From Rhizophagus clarus (Eukaryota; Glomeromycota; Glomeromycetes; Glomerales; Glomeraceae): a DNA stretch of 64,000 nt. The stretch covers positions 62,001 to 126,000 of the forward strand of contig BLAL01000225.1 of NCBI GenBank assembly GCA_015698045.1, in the 5' to 3' direction. Of this stretch, positions 34,473 through 45,300 are shown in pieces. Below the pieces are notes generated by a model. It was not told the DNA's origin, did not search any database, and saw only the letters and a list, made by a program, of their open reading frames with translations. Numbering within the stretch: position 1 is the stretch's first letter; each line of letters begins with the position of its first letter. The translations under genes and the position numbers were made by a program.

Positions 34473-35518
34473 ATAGGCAGAAAAGTCATCCCATTGCGAA
34501 GGAGTAACTGAATCAAAAGAAAAAATATGACGAACTTGACGTTTAAGCTGTTGAGCACGAGCTGGCTTGATAGAAGAAGATAAAAAGGAATAATCATAAT
34601 ACGTAATAACAGGATTATGATCAGAAAAATTAACATCACGGGCGTCAAAAATGACGGAGGTGAGTAAAAAACATTTAAGAAGGGGATAAGACCAGACATA
34701 ATCAATACGGGAAATAACGTCCGCATGATGAAAGGTGCCCAGAGTGGCAGGAGAAAAGTTAACGGGAGTAAAATCAACATATCTATTTGACAAAAGAAAA
34801 TTAAAAAGACGATGGATACGTTTGGAAGCGATTTGAGGTTGATTAAAGAATAAAGAATAAAATTGATCAAGATGTAAATTAAAATCGCCACAGACAGCGT
34901 GATGGAAACCTAGTCTCTTGGCATCTGATAAGGCGTTAATAAGGAGATCGATCGTTTCATCGCGCAAGGATTGATCAGAGGTGGGGGGGATATAAACAAC
35001 AAATATGCGTAGCTTAACGTGACTTTTGAAGTATAGGTCAACAGAAAGCAGTCGCGAAGAAAAAGAAGAATAAGTGTGAACATGAGAAGCCAAAGAATTT
35101 TCAATAAAGAGAGAAACACCCCCAGAAGAACGAACATGTTGGGAGGTGTCCACAACAGAAGAAAAAACAGTATAATTGGAAAGTCGTTTAGACAAAAAAT
35201 GCATTTGTTTGGGGTGTAGATGGGTGTCAACGACACCACTAAAGGAGATATATTTAAGTGAGAAAAGGTTATTTAATAGTTCAATTTTGTTATGAGAAAA
35301 CATCTTAAGACCATTAATGTTAAAAGAAGAAATATTAAAAGAGTTACGAAGGAAGGGGTGCAGGAGGAGTAGAAGAAAATAAAGAATCATGCAAAGAGAG
35401 GTTATCTACATCTAAAGGGTTAGGAGGATCGCGAACAAAGGAATCATAATTAAAATTGTTGTCCGTCATTAAAACACTATGATAAAATCAGACGGGAAAT
35501 GTATAAAATAAGGGAAAA

Positions 35519-37651
35519 TTAGTTAGAACCAGCTGTGTTAGCGGAGTTCGAGGAGGAAGAAGAAGAAGCAATGGAGCTGATGAAACTGCTAATAGAGTTA
35601 GCCAGCATGTCCAATTTGTTCTCGATAGCTGAATGCTTCGCGTTAATGGCTTGAATTTCATCGCGGGTTTGTGTGGGGGAGGGGACCGCATGAGAGGTAG
35701 AAGGAGGGGATGAGGATTCAGAGATATTAGTAGGAGCGGAGAGGCGAGCTCTAACAGGTCTTGATGGAGCAAAATCAGGAGACAGCGGATTGAGAGGAGA
35801 TGATTGTACAGGCGAAGCAGCTGGTCGAGAGGATACAAGCGTGACAGTAGGATTAGAGATAACTGGTGCATCAATGAGCATATCCGAAGACTGAACGGTG
35901 GCTGGGATGTCAGATATGGGCAGCAGCCCGAGATGTTGTTCTATACGAGTCATACGCTGATCATTGAGCTCCAAGGCTGTGATACAATCACGGACCTCAG
36001 CCATGTCTTGTTGGAGAGATTTCAACAAAGATAAAATGTTAGTAGCCTCGTCCGAGGACATAGTAACGGCACGATTGGGGGTTGAAAGGGAAGGAGGAGT
36101 ACGCAAGACCGTAGAAAAGGAAACTGAGCGGTCACGTTTATCAGTGGATTTAGAGCGATCGCGGTGAGAATTGTTAATACTTCGGGTGTTAGTCGAAGAC
36201 TTATTTTGTGGCTGAGAGAAGTGAGAGTTGTCTGGACCTTTCGAGCGCGAGCACGAACAAGACCCTGAGCGTGAACGCTCTTTAGGTCTGGTAGGTTGGT
36301 TGATGTTGAAACGTTCTTTAAGTGCAGCCACCAGATTTCGTACCCTAGTATGACCCCGTTCTTGGCAGCTTGGGCACTGATTGGGAGCACAGCCTAATTT
36401 ACCACATCTGTGGCAAAGTTTATTAGTATTAGTTGGGAGGTTCCATTGTAATGTATGGCCGCGGAAACCAATAATCTGCTCCATAGCAGCATCCATAGTT
36501 TCTTGGGAATTGAATGTGACGTAAGCCCATCTCTTGGGTTTGTAGTAGTTTAATGAGAGAGGAACATTGACGGCCTTAGCACCCAGATCTCTAGTGAGAG
36601 GGGCCAGGTCGATATCCTTAGTGTTAGGAGGTAGTTATATGAGCGTAGCAATGAATTCACGGCAGGAGGATTTCTGATCGACTGTGTAATGACATGGAGT
36701 CACCTGGAGGCAGGTGGAGAAACAATAAACGGCCCATTGGGTATCAAACCGGGCAATAGAGAGGGCAGAATCGTAAACGATTCTGGCTTGTTGCACTTTG
36801 GCATTTTTCCTGGAGTAGACTCGACAGGACGCAACGTTACCAAATTTTTTAAAGTAAGACATGATATTGTTTTTGGTTAAGAAGAAGGGAATGTCAGTAA
36901 CTTGGATGGCTTGGAGATCTTCATCACTCCGGAGCTGTTTAGGATCGTGGGTATGAAATACAAGGTCAGGGAACTGTTGGTAAGCAGCACCAACACAGGC
37001 GTCACGGGCCTCCATGGTTTGGAAATGAATAACGAGGCGTTTGGCATCGCCAGAACCAGTCATCCTTGCTTTACCGGTGTACAATTCGTACATTTCCAAA
37101 AAGGTGTTATTGACAGCATCGATCAAGGCCTTATTTGTGGAGAAATTCTTTAGAGTTTCAGGGGCAGAGTTAGGAGCAGCTGCAGCTTAAAAATCATTTC
37201 TATTGATAGAGAAGGTTGGAGATTGAACAAGGAATTGATCAACAGGAGGATCATTATCATTAGCCTTATCAGGTGACGTGTTAGGGGGGGATGCAGGAGT
37301 CATTGTTCGAGCATGCATGGACGCATTGAGTCCATCAGACGCGTTGTCATTTGGCGCAGATAGTGCCGCAGCAATATTCGGATGAGAGGAGAGAAAAGTA
37401 GAAGCAGTATTGTTTTCTTGAGGGGAAGAAGTAAGAACTGCAACCCCAGCGTCAGCCGCTGTGTCGGCGACGATATCTTCATCCATAGCTTGTTCGGAGA
37501 TGGTTCAGGAGCGTTTTTGTTAGACAGTGTTTTCACCGTCAGAACCAGAGTTATCAGAGTTAGTATTGTTGTTTCTTCGTTCTTGGCAGCTGGCCTTCCT
37601 ACTATTAGGATTAAAGGAGCCGCGGCCTTGTCTAGCAACGTTATTAGGCAT
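35519..37651 (-). pseudogene. LINE B ORF1: RRM and zinc-knuckle protein, broken
   Basis: The start region (NVARQGRGSFNPNSRK) near 37651 corresponds to that of LINE C, but the ATG used there is lost. Stops near 37510, then MDEDIVADTAADAGVAV (37486). The RRM-like part reads IQVTDIPFFLTKNNIMSYFK (37126-36635). A CX2C zinc knuckle LCHRCGKLGCAPNQCPSC lies near 36400. An Arg/Ser stretch and a coiled-coil-like tail (RDEIQAINAKHSAIENKLDM) end at 35519. Frameshifts occur near 37190 and 36620. The product would coat LINE RNA. Confidence 0.78.
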
Positions 37652-37750
37652 ATTCGAGGACTTTTGGGTAGGGAAAACTATAAGTTTTTATGAAAAAGTG
37701 TTAGCTAAAAAAATGGACAGAGTGATCAGCAGAAAAAGGTGCGCAGATCA

Positions 37751-37764
37751 GAATTTAAATTCAA
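37751..37764. repeat. LINE target duplication, 5' side of LINE B
   Basis: GAATTTAAATTCAA, after which element 1 intron sequence resumes (ATTAACCAATCC), identical to the right flank of LINE C. Confidence 0.85.
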
Positions 37765-38304
37765 ATTAACCAATCCATTTAATTGAATCAGAATAAATAG
37801 AATATTTTGAACGAGGGTTTCTGGGCAACAGTGCAGCCAAAAGTGGAGGAACCTCGTCAGGGATTACCATGTAAGTAAATAAATAAAATTACATTCATAT
37901 AAATTAAATGTATTTATCGAATATTCAACTAATTTTGATATTTATACTATGTCCTTTATCGTAATGGTAACCCTGGGTGGCGGCTGTAGATGCGTACCGG
38001 CCAAAGATATTATTGCGAATTTAGAACGAGATTTTGGGAGAGGCCGGGTAATTATACTATAATAAAATTTATAATTAATATTTACGTTCATGTTTTAAAT
38101 TTGATAAATTTGATCAATTTTAGTCACGCGTGATGATTGTAAGAGAAGGAGAAACTTACCTACATATCGTAGAAGATAATTATTTTTATTTTTTTATTAT
38201 TTATTAAGTGAGTAGCTAGCCTCAGTCTGTACCAAATATCGGCTGGAGACTCACATTTTTTTTGGGCTGTGACTGATACTGACGTCTACGCTGTACAGCC
38301 TGGG

Positions 38305-38324
38305 TACTATTTTATAAAATAGTA
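38305..38324. repeat. 20-bp perfect palindrome after the trihelix gene (element 1)
   Basis: TACTATTTTATAAAATAGTA. The identical palindrome is at 50764-50783 in element 2, and an imperfect one lies near 21140 in the hAT copy. The 3' edge of similarity among all three copies lies just past it. Confidence 0.7.
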
Positions 38325-38579
38325 GCGAACAAGTATCAAATGTGTATTTTTTTATTAAGTTATAATAAAAATTAGAATTTACTTTAATTTTAACATAAAA
38401 ATTGTAAATAATAAAAAATTCGTAAATAAAAATAAATTTGTTTTCCCAAACTTAAATAAAAAGGTGTTTATATAAAAGAAAAGGTGTTTATATTATTTTT
38501 GATTATTCAATAGTATCACATGCCCCTTGTATACGTTCTACTGCATATGCAGCTTTAACGATCGAATAGTAATATTAAA

Positions 38580-39000
38580 TTTTCAAAATATTTTAACCGT
38601 AATATTATGCAGGTTTACAGTCTCGTAAATTTTTGAAATATTTTAACCGTAATATTACGCAGGTTTACAATCTCATAAATTTTCAAAATATTTTAACCGT
38701 AATATTACACAGGTTTACAGTCTCGTAAATTTTCAAAATATTTTAACCGTAATATTACGCAGGTTTACAGTCTCGTAAATTTTCAAAATATTTCAACCGT
38801 AATATTACACAAGTTTACAGTCTTGTAAATTTTTGAAATATTTTAACTGTAATATTACGCAGGTTTACAGTCTCGTAAATTTTTGAAATATTTTAACCGT
38901 AATATTACGCAGGTTTACAGTTTCGTAAATTTGCAGAATATTTTGATCGTAATATTGCATAAATCTTACGATATTGAAAACTTGCGTAATATTTTGACCG
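38580..39000. repeat. 50-bp tandem array, right subterminal region of element 1
   Basis: About seven to eight units of CAGGTTTACAGTCTCGTAAA plus TTTTGAAATATTTTAACCG and TAATATTACG, then decaying units to the TIR. Element 2 has about five to six units (51030-51330). No spacers of varying sequence separate the units. Confidence 0.75.
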
Positions 39001-39135
39001 TAATATCACATAAATCTTATGAAATTGTAAACTTATGTAATATTTCGAAATTTTTTGAAATATTATGCCATAAACTTTTGTAAACTTACAAAATTGTAAA
39101 CTTATGCAATTTTTCGCCCTATAAAATTTCCTGAT

Positions 39136-39662
39136 GCTAATCTCCTACTGACAAATATTTGTGTATTATAAGGGATAATATATTTTATGATATTATAACT
39201 AAAACAATATATATATTGAATATTTTATTATTTTGTTTATATTGTAATATATAATACAGTTTAAGCAATAAACATTATATATTTTATTAATTGCTAATTA
39301 TATTAATTATAAATAAAATAAATATAGGGTTTAATTTATGTAAATATCAGGCTTTAGATATGTAAATATCATATTTACATCAGGCCAAATCAGGTTGCCG
39401 ATATTCATTTAAAATTAACCTGTAATTTACCCGATATGTGCTAACTGAATGTTGCATGATTTATTTCTGATCTGCGCTAAGAACTAGTCACAAATCAGGT
39501 TAACTAATCAGATTTCACACAGTTTAAAATTGAAAATGTATCATAGAACTATCAGGTATATGAAATTTATCTGATATTTTTTCATTCAACTAGTGCGATA
39601 AATAGAGATCAGATGAATTAAGGTATTTAGACAATGAGATAACGCGTTATGAATTAGGATGA
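39136..39662. other. AT-rich spacer between element 1 and the Helitron gene
   Basis: Contains scattered ATCAGG/CCTGAT words and ATGTAAATATCA repeats (39337-39385), but no gene. It is presumably the upstream region of the Helitron Rep gene. Confidence 0.4.
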
Positions 39663-39865
39663 ATGGATCAAGTCTGCATCCACTGTGACGTTAAATTCTG
39701 GATGGAAGAAAGAGATAGTGGTAGCAGCCAGGCATCTCCAACACTTTCATTATGTTGCGCCCATGAAAAAGTTCTTTTGCCACGTTTGGTTGAACCACCA
39801 TTCTATTTGTTAAATCTCTATACTTCATTTGAACCTGATGAGATCTCCTTTCACAAAAACACTAC
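39663..39865 (+). pseudogene. Helitron Rep/helicase gene, 5' piece, interrupted by element 2
   Basis: ATG at 39663 opens MDQVCIHCDVKFWMEERDSG, then SLCCAHEKVLLPRLVEPPFY and SFEPDEISFHKN. This is the zinc-containing start of fungal Helitron proteins (CxxC..KFW, then LCCA.GKV.LP). The frame stops making sense at element 2's left end (39866). The next expected residues (HYNNVLAYTSFGANIEK) resume at 51546 beyond element 2. The gene is therefore split by an 11.7-kb insertion. Confidence 0.82.
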
Positions 39866-40930
39866 ATCAGGAAATTTTATAGTGCAAAAAGTTGCGCAAG
39901 ATTACGCATCGTAATATTTCGTGAGTTTCCAGACTCGCTGCAAGTTTGCAGAAGAGTAATATTTCGTAACTTTTTAAAATATTTCGAAATATTATAATAT
40001 GCAAAGTTTTGTAATTTTACGGTTCGTAATATTTTGTAATTTTACACATTCACAATATTTCGTAATTTTACATAATATTTCGTAAGTTTCCAGACCCACT
40101 GCAAGTTTGCGTAAGCGTAATATTTTGTAACTTTTTAAAATATTTCAAAATATTACGATATGCGTAATTTTACAGTTCATAATATTGTATAATTTTATTG
40201 CGTAATATTTCGCAACTTTTTAAAATATTTTGACGATTCGTAATTTTACATAAATATTTTGTAATGTTTCAAAATTCATTTTTGTACTATAAGTTTATAT
40301 AATGTATATTTTATTAGATATAATATGAATTAAATTATAAAAAATTACAAGTATTTATTACTATATACAGAATATATAAAAGTAAAAAAAGAAAGAGTAA
40401 CGATACAATTAGATGTAAAAAGAAGAGAAACAGCTATAGTAACGTTGGTATTAGATATAAAGATAAAAGAAATATTGTTAGTATTGTTAGTGTTGTTAAT
40501 ATTAGAGTAAAAAGAGTTAAAGAAACAGTAAAAACATGGATATTATCATTAGTATTAAAGTACAAGTAAAAGAAAAAAAGGAAACGTAGATAGTATTATT
40601 AGTATTACGATATAAAGTAACAATTAGGGTAAAAAACACGTTAGTATTAAAACAATTAGTATTAATAAACAAATATTTTTATACCTGCAAAGAATAAACT
40701 AAAAATAAAAGAAAGAGGAAAAATAAACATATTGTTGGTATTAAGTAAAAGGAGTAAAAAAAACATAATTAGTATTGTTAGTATCATTAGTATTGAAGTA
40801 AAAGTAAAAAGGAATAAAGGAAATATGGATATTATTGTTAGTATTACGACACAAAGTAACAGAGGTAAAAAGAAAACAAAAATAATTAGTATTAATAAAC
40901 AAATATTTCTATACCTGCAAAGCAATAAAT
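39866..40930. repeat. left subterminal repeats and GTTAGTATT array of element 2
   Basis: Same order as 8161-9215: two degenerate ~185-bp repeats with TAATATTTCGTAA words, then interspersed TTGTTAGTATT and CTATACCTGCAAAG units. The array is somewhat shorter than in element 1. The frames at 40662-40935 are repeat artefacts. Confidence 0.65.
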
Positions 40931-41174
40931 TATGAAATATATGTAAATATTCTGTATATAATTAAAAAATATTGAACAAAAGGATAAAGAAATAATAAAA
41001 AGAAGAGAAAAATATTGAATAAAAAAATAAAGAAATAAATAGACAAAAAATAAATAGGACAAAAAACGCATGCAGATTAAATCACATGCAAAGATCAGCC
41101 TAATTTTGATTGGCCAGAAAATACGATACTGTATGCATAATCATATCATGCAGATTTATTTATTTAATTATTAA

Positions 41175-41370
41175 CAACACGGGCGTGACATAAATAAATC
41201 GTGACTGAAACTTGTGTTCAATTTGTGTTCAATTTGTGTTGATAATTCTGGTAAAAAATTATTAATTTTGGCCAAATTTCGTTAAATTTGTTAAATTTGT
41301 GTTGAATTTGTGTTGAATTTATGTTGCGTAATTTTTATTTATCACAAGGGGATGATATTTAGTAATTGCA
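41175..41370. repeat. retained right inverted-repeat arm in element 2
   Basis: Matches 15380-15590 and ends GGGGATGATATTTAGTAATT. Its left partner is gone with the transposase deletion. AT-rich leader continues to the trihelix gene at 41880. Confidence 0.6.
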
Positions 41371-42073
41371 TATACGATGTACAAGATTTTTTTTATGATT
41401 TTTTTAAGAAATGTACGCAAAATATTTAATCAGAATATAATTATTTTTAATTAAATTGATTAAAAAAAATTAATTTTTTTAAGAAATGTATGCGAAATAT
41501 TTAAAATTCAATAGAATGTGCTAATAATAAATTGTTTTATTTTTAAATATGATATATTGATATTTATATTTAAAACAATTAAACATGTACATGATTTTCA
41601 ATTATTTTTAATTGAAATGAAACTGAAATCAAACTAAGATTTTTTTTTATTTTTTGATTTAATCATGATATTTATATTTAGATAATCCATATTCGCATGA
41701 GATTTAATTAATATGTTTAATGATGAAAAGTGTAATAAATTAAATTTTAATTGAAATGAGAAATAAAATCAAACCAAAGAGGTATTGTTCAAATTTTATT
41801 TAAAGTGACATTTTACGACTTTTTTTCAAATTTTTACTCATCCTAAAATCAAATTATAAAAATCAAATCTAAACTAATAATGCCTCGCCACACACGTTCA
41901 CGTCGTTCCCACTATAACGTCTATTAGAACTGGGCTATGATAGACAAACTTGTTGACATACGCTGAGACAGAAATCACGCCTACTACAATATTAATGGTA
42001 AAAGCCGCTATGATTTTTGGGACTCTGTTGCCAATAGGTTCATATGACTAATATCTATAATTTCTTTAAGAAA

Positions 42074-42087
42074 AAATTTAAATTCAA
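42074..42087. repeat. LINE target duplication, 3' side of LINE C
   Basis: AAATTTAAATTCAA, one base different from the consensus target, joined directly to the LINE C 3' end. Confidence 0.75.
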
Positions 42088-42360
42088 GACAAACGCGGCA
42101 TAGTAGCCATTATCTTTATTAATTATTATTCAATCGATACAATTTATAAAAACAAATAAAAAGAAAACAAAATAAAATAAAACTAACTAAAAATAAAGCT
42201 ATATAGTCTCCTAAGTAAAAATAAAGTAACAAAAATTAATCTAAAAAGAAAAATCGCATTACACTAAATTTCCCTAGATCTTCCCCCTTGATATATTCCA
42301 ACCAAAGTAGAAGCAACTATGCTAACATAATAACGGATAACACGTCCACTATAAAAATCA

Positions 42361-45300
42361 ACATCCCATCCTGCAAAAGCTGTTATTAAGTAGCACCGTT
42401 AGACAACCCATAAAACCCGACAAATGATTATACCATGGCAAACCTTGAGTCATCGAGTTCTTAATCCAATCAGTTCCAGAATCACGTGAAGTCACGAGTT
42501 GGGTCGAAGGAGGTAATGAAGAGAAAGGCACATATGAAGTGGCAGGCAAATTAGACGGCTGAGGAGTAGTTTTCAATTTAAGAGTAATGTTCATCGCGTC
42601 TTCCCATTTACTTTTATCATAAGTACGCGGATTCCAAATGCGGGTTCTAAGCTTGTGAACGAAGTTATTGTGAATCGCAGCTACGACCTTCATAGCTGAC
42701 ATTCTAGGAATGGATAATTCAACAAACAAGTCAATAAAAAGTCTGGGCAAACAACCTCAGATGAGGGCATACGAGGACCAATTAGAGAAAGAAATAGTCC
42801 AACAAGAAAGAGAAGAGAGCTTCCTAAGTATAAGAGTGGGATCCACATCAGCCAATTCACCAGCATCACGAAGCTTGGAGAACAAATGATTTTGGTAGGA
42901 TTGTAAAATTTGGTGCATAACATTACGTCGTTTAGAGCAGAGGATGAGATGCATCAGGTCTTCTTTGCGATTACAGCAGGAACAGCACGTCAAAAGATCA
43001 ATATAAAGATCTGGACAGGTGATCTTCAACTTCTCCAGGAGAGGCAACTCGTCGAGGAAAAGCTTAAATTTGAAAGTGTAATGCCTTGAGGCATGGTAAG
43101 CTTGAAAGGAAGCATCATGGGTTGGAGAGTAATTAAGAGTGAACCAGGTAAAATCCCAGTCAATGAGATAACCATCCCGATCAGTTAGACAAAAAGTAAA
43201 CTGAAAGCGTGTAAGTGATAAGATGTCCTGCATATAGGTGGCCTGATAATAAACTTTAAAAAGGCGCCTAGGATTGGATTCACAAATGACATCATCATAA
43301 ACCAGGCGGACGTTGTGTGAAGAGGAAATGATGGCTTTGGGAAGGGAAAAAGCATCATCTAACTGATGTGTAGAGTTAGCGAGAGAATCGGCAAATTCAT
43401 TCCAATAATTGCCATCATGGCCTTTGACTTTAACGGGAAGAATAGATAGACGTTTCGCGCGAATGCAACATTCTATAGAGGCCCAAAGCTCAAAGTTTGT
43501 GGTTTTATAATAGAAACGGCTATTAGTATAAGTAGAAGAGGCGCAAGGACGCAAGCCATCAACAGCGGCTTGAGAATCTGTATATATAGAAACAATGGAA
43601 TCATCCGGAGTAACGCTTAAAGCAACATGAATCGCAGCAGCTTCAGCTCTAGTGGAGGAAGGCCAATTACGAATAGTACCATGTGCATAAGTAGCTACAG
43701 AATTGAGGTATCCAGCATCAGGAATAATCTGGACCCAAGACCAACCCAGCGAGACCTCAGGTGAACCTAGGTTTATAAGAGAACCATCAGTATAATACCG
43801 GTAAGGAGAACCTGGTGGGAGAACGACAGGAGAAGGAAGTTCAGGCGAATCACATAAAAGCGGAGGGCTTGCTGAATCACCATCGACCATCGGAAGGAAA
43901 GAAGATAAATCTGGAGGAATAGATAGACGATTGTAATATGAAACCACTGTGCTACAAAGGTCTGCCCAGAAATAGGGGGAAACCACATCTGTAGTATTTT
44001 GCTGAATGCGCTCACAATTGGTAGAGAGAATCAAGGACCTTAACAGAGAAACTGTGAAAGTACACCAAGGTTCAACAGCGGTGTATTTATTAGCAGCAGG
44101 AAAGGGAACATGAGCATCATAACCTGGGCAAGGGTGAAGGCGAATAACATCACCAGGAGAGGAAAGACAATCAGATGTCCAATGAACAATTATGCAAGTA
44201 TCTTTCTTAGGCTGAACGCTCAGCTGTCTGCCAAAAAGAGGAACAGCGTTGTCATCTAAGGAAATAAGCCAGCACCTATTCTTTTGATTAGTAGTGACAC
44301 CAGGAACCAAAGAAACAACAGAAGTAGCGGAAGGAGGACACACAAAATGATCGTATAAACGATCGTGAGAGTCAGGGATGGTAGTAGTAGCCTGAATATC
44401 CAGATACCATTTGTGCGAGAGAGAGCGACCGTGTTTATCAGCCAACTGAGCAATGTAAGCAGTCCGATAGGTGGCCCAAGAAATAAGATGGGAGCCAGTG
44501 GGCGTGATCAATTGCGAGAGATAATACAGATGACGTCTTCGGAGAACCTTAAGGCAAGCCTTGAAAGTTTTAGGGCTCATACATGAATATAAAGGAGTAT
44601 GGCCAGGTAGAGTAAGGTCCGGAGACAGTAAAGAGGAAGAAACATGTTGCAGACGGAAGGGGGTGGAGACCATGGAAGCAAGAGTGCAAGCAATATAATC
44701 ACATTTAAAAGCATTCGTATTGGACCACAAAGACCAATCAGCCACTATCAAAGGAGAAACAGGAATCAAAAATTGAAATTGAATCAACATTAATCTATAA
44801 ATAAATAAACGTTGAATAAAAAAAGTAGAAGAATTAGCCATTAAAAACAAATTATTAACATGACATTGAGTCAAATGGGAGGATAAATTAATCAAGCCCA
44901 AAGCCTGGGAAAGATATAATATGGGATTGGGAAGAGCACGAGAAAAGTTGGCCTTTTGTTTAACCAACGAGCGGACGAGTCTTGTAGCAGTATAGCAGTT
45001 CCTATCAGAGAGGTGAGTGACTTGCATACGGTATTCGAGCTTGGGTATGAGCACCGTGTTGTAGAGATAAACAACCTGCTTGGCAGATAGTTTAGCCGGG
45101 CGAAGAGTAGCGGCGAAAGAATTACATTTACCGGCAATCTGCTTTTTAACAAAATCCCGAGAGCCTTTGATGTTGAACCAAACCCCTAAAAACCAGAATG
45201 AAGAAGTAATGGAAATAGAGGTAACAGAAATAGAAGAGACACCATTTAAATGGGATAAAGACAAATTAAATTTCACAGGGGAAACATTAGAAGTGGTGGT

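Larger units (their letters stand above)
28142..35469 (-). pseudogene. LINE B ORF2: endonuclease-RT-RNase H, broken, split by piggyBac
   Basis: ATG at 35469 (MTDNNFNYDSFV), then the endonuclease (VCGDFNLHLDQFYSLF, RIDYVWSYPLLK, SDHNPVITYYDYS), down to the piggyBac at 34472-32782. The linker resumes at 32722. RT spans about 32000-31125 with GLPGGTCRDPI, DISKAFDSVNL and GIDQGEVISPLLW. The catalytic box reads FMDN instead of FMDD, so polymerase activity should be lost. RNase H lies near 29600-29340 (YYTDGSLVN, RAEAAAIYAAL). The C-terminal zinc region is CRSCRDRMEDLMHLILC near 28760. Several frameshifts occur, for example at 31790-31844, 30370-30480 and 29344. Confidence 0.82.
27884..37750 (-). 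mobile_element. LINE B, near full length, with a piggyBac inserted
   Basis: The 3' end (GCCGCGTTTGCCC on its own strand) abuts the shared target, and the 5' end (near 37750) abuts GAATTTAAATTCAA at 37751-37764. Without the 1.7-kb piggyBac it is about 8.2 kb. It encodes ORF1 (RRM, zinc knuckle) and ORF2 (EN, RT, RNase H). A 20-bp extra block (37730-37749) sits at the 5' end compared with LINE C. There is no poly(A) tail. It is close to LINE A and more distant from LINE C. Confidence 0.87.
16080..38179 (+). pseudogene. trihelix (Myb/SANT-like) DNA-binding gene of element 1, split by two LINEs
   Basis: Exon 1 (16080-16237) gives MPHHTRSRHSHYNVHWNWAM and a trihelix start (DRNRAYHNINGRSRYDFWDS), ending at donor GTTCATATG. 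The intron holds LINEs A and B. Exon 2 (37810-37870) supplies QQCSQKWRNLVRDYH, the Cys-x2-Lys-Trp part of the trihelix fold. Exon 3 (about 37946-38047) has YRNGNPGWRL*MRTGQRYY, with one TAG, and exon 4 (38124-38179) ends NLPTYRRR. The acceptors of exons 2 and 3 are damaged (TTG and TAT where the related copies have AG). Trihelix proteins of this sort probably bind element DNA; that role is inferred. The TAG is shared with element 2. Confidence 0.75.
8161..39135 (+). mobile_element. element 1: Plavaka-like DNA transposon, ~31 kb including nested insertions
   Basis: The left end ATCAGGAAATTTTATAG (8161) is inverted at the right end, CTATAAAATTTCCTGAT (39119-39135). Element 2 (39866-51544) has the same termini. 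Inside are left subterminal repeats, an inverted-repeat-bounded unit with an accessory gene (minus) and a Plavaka transposase (plus), then a trihelix gene whose first intron contains LINEs A and B, then a 50-bp-unit array. Without the LINEs, hAT and piggyBac, the element would be about 9.5 kb. I could not define a target duplication: left flank CAATCTC, right flank GCTAATCTC. Assigning one transposon to the whole span rests on the shared termini and on collinearity with element 2. Confidence 0.75.

Noticed and set aside
35804-37769. Plus-strand frames opposite LINE B ORF1
   Set aside because: Antisense shadows; equivalent frames appear opposite LINE C and carry no domain.
38580-39000. Possible CRISPR-like array of 50-bp units
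   Set aside because: Units are directly adjacent with no unique spacers, lie at a transposon end, and the genome is eukaryotic.
8161-39135. Polinton-type or other capsid-bearing element
   Set aside because: No capsid, polymerase B, packaging ATPase or retroviral-type integrase was recognised; the transposase matches Plavaka.
8155-39144. AATCTC as the target duplication of element 1
   Set aside because: AATCTC occurs near both ends but at different distances from the TIRs (0 and 3 bases), so it may be chance.
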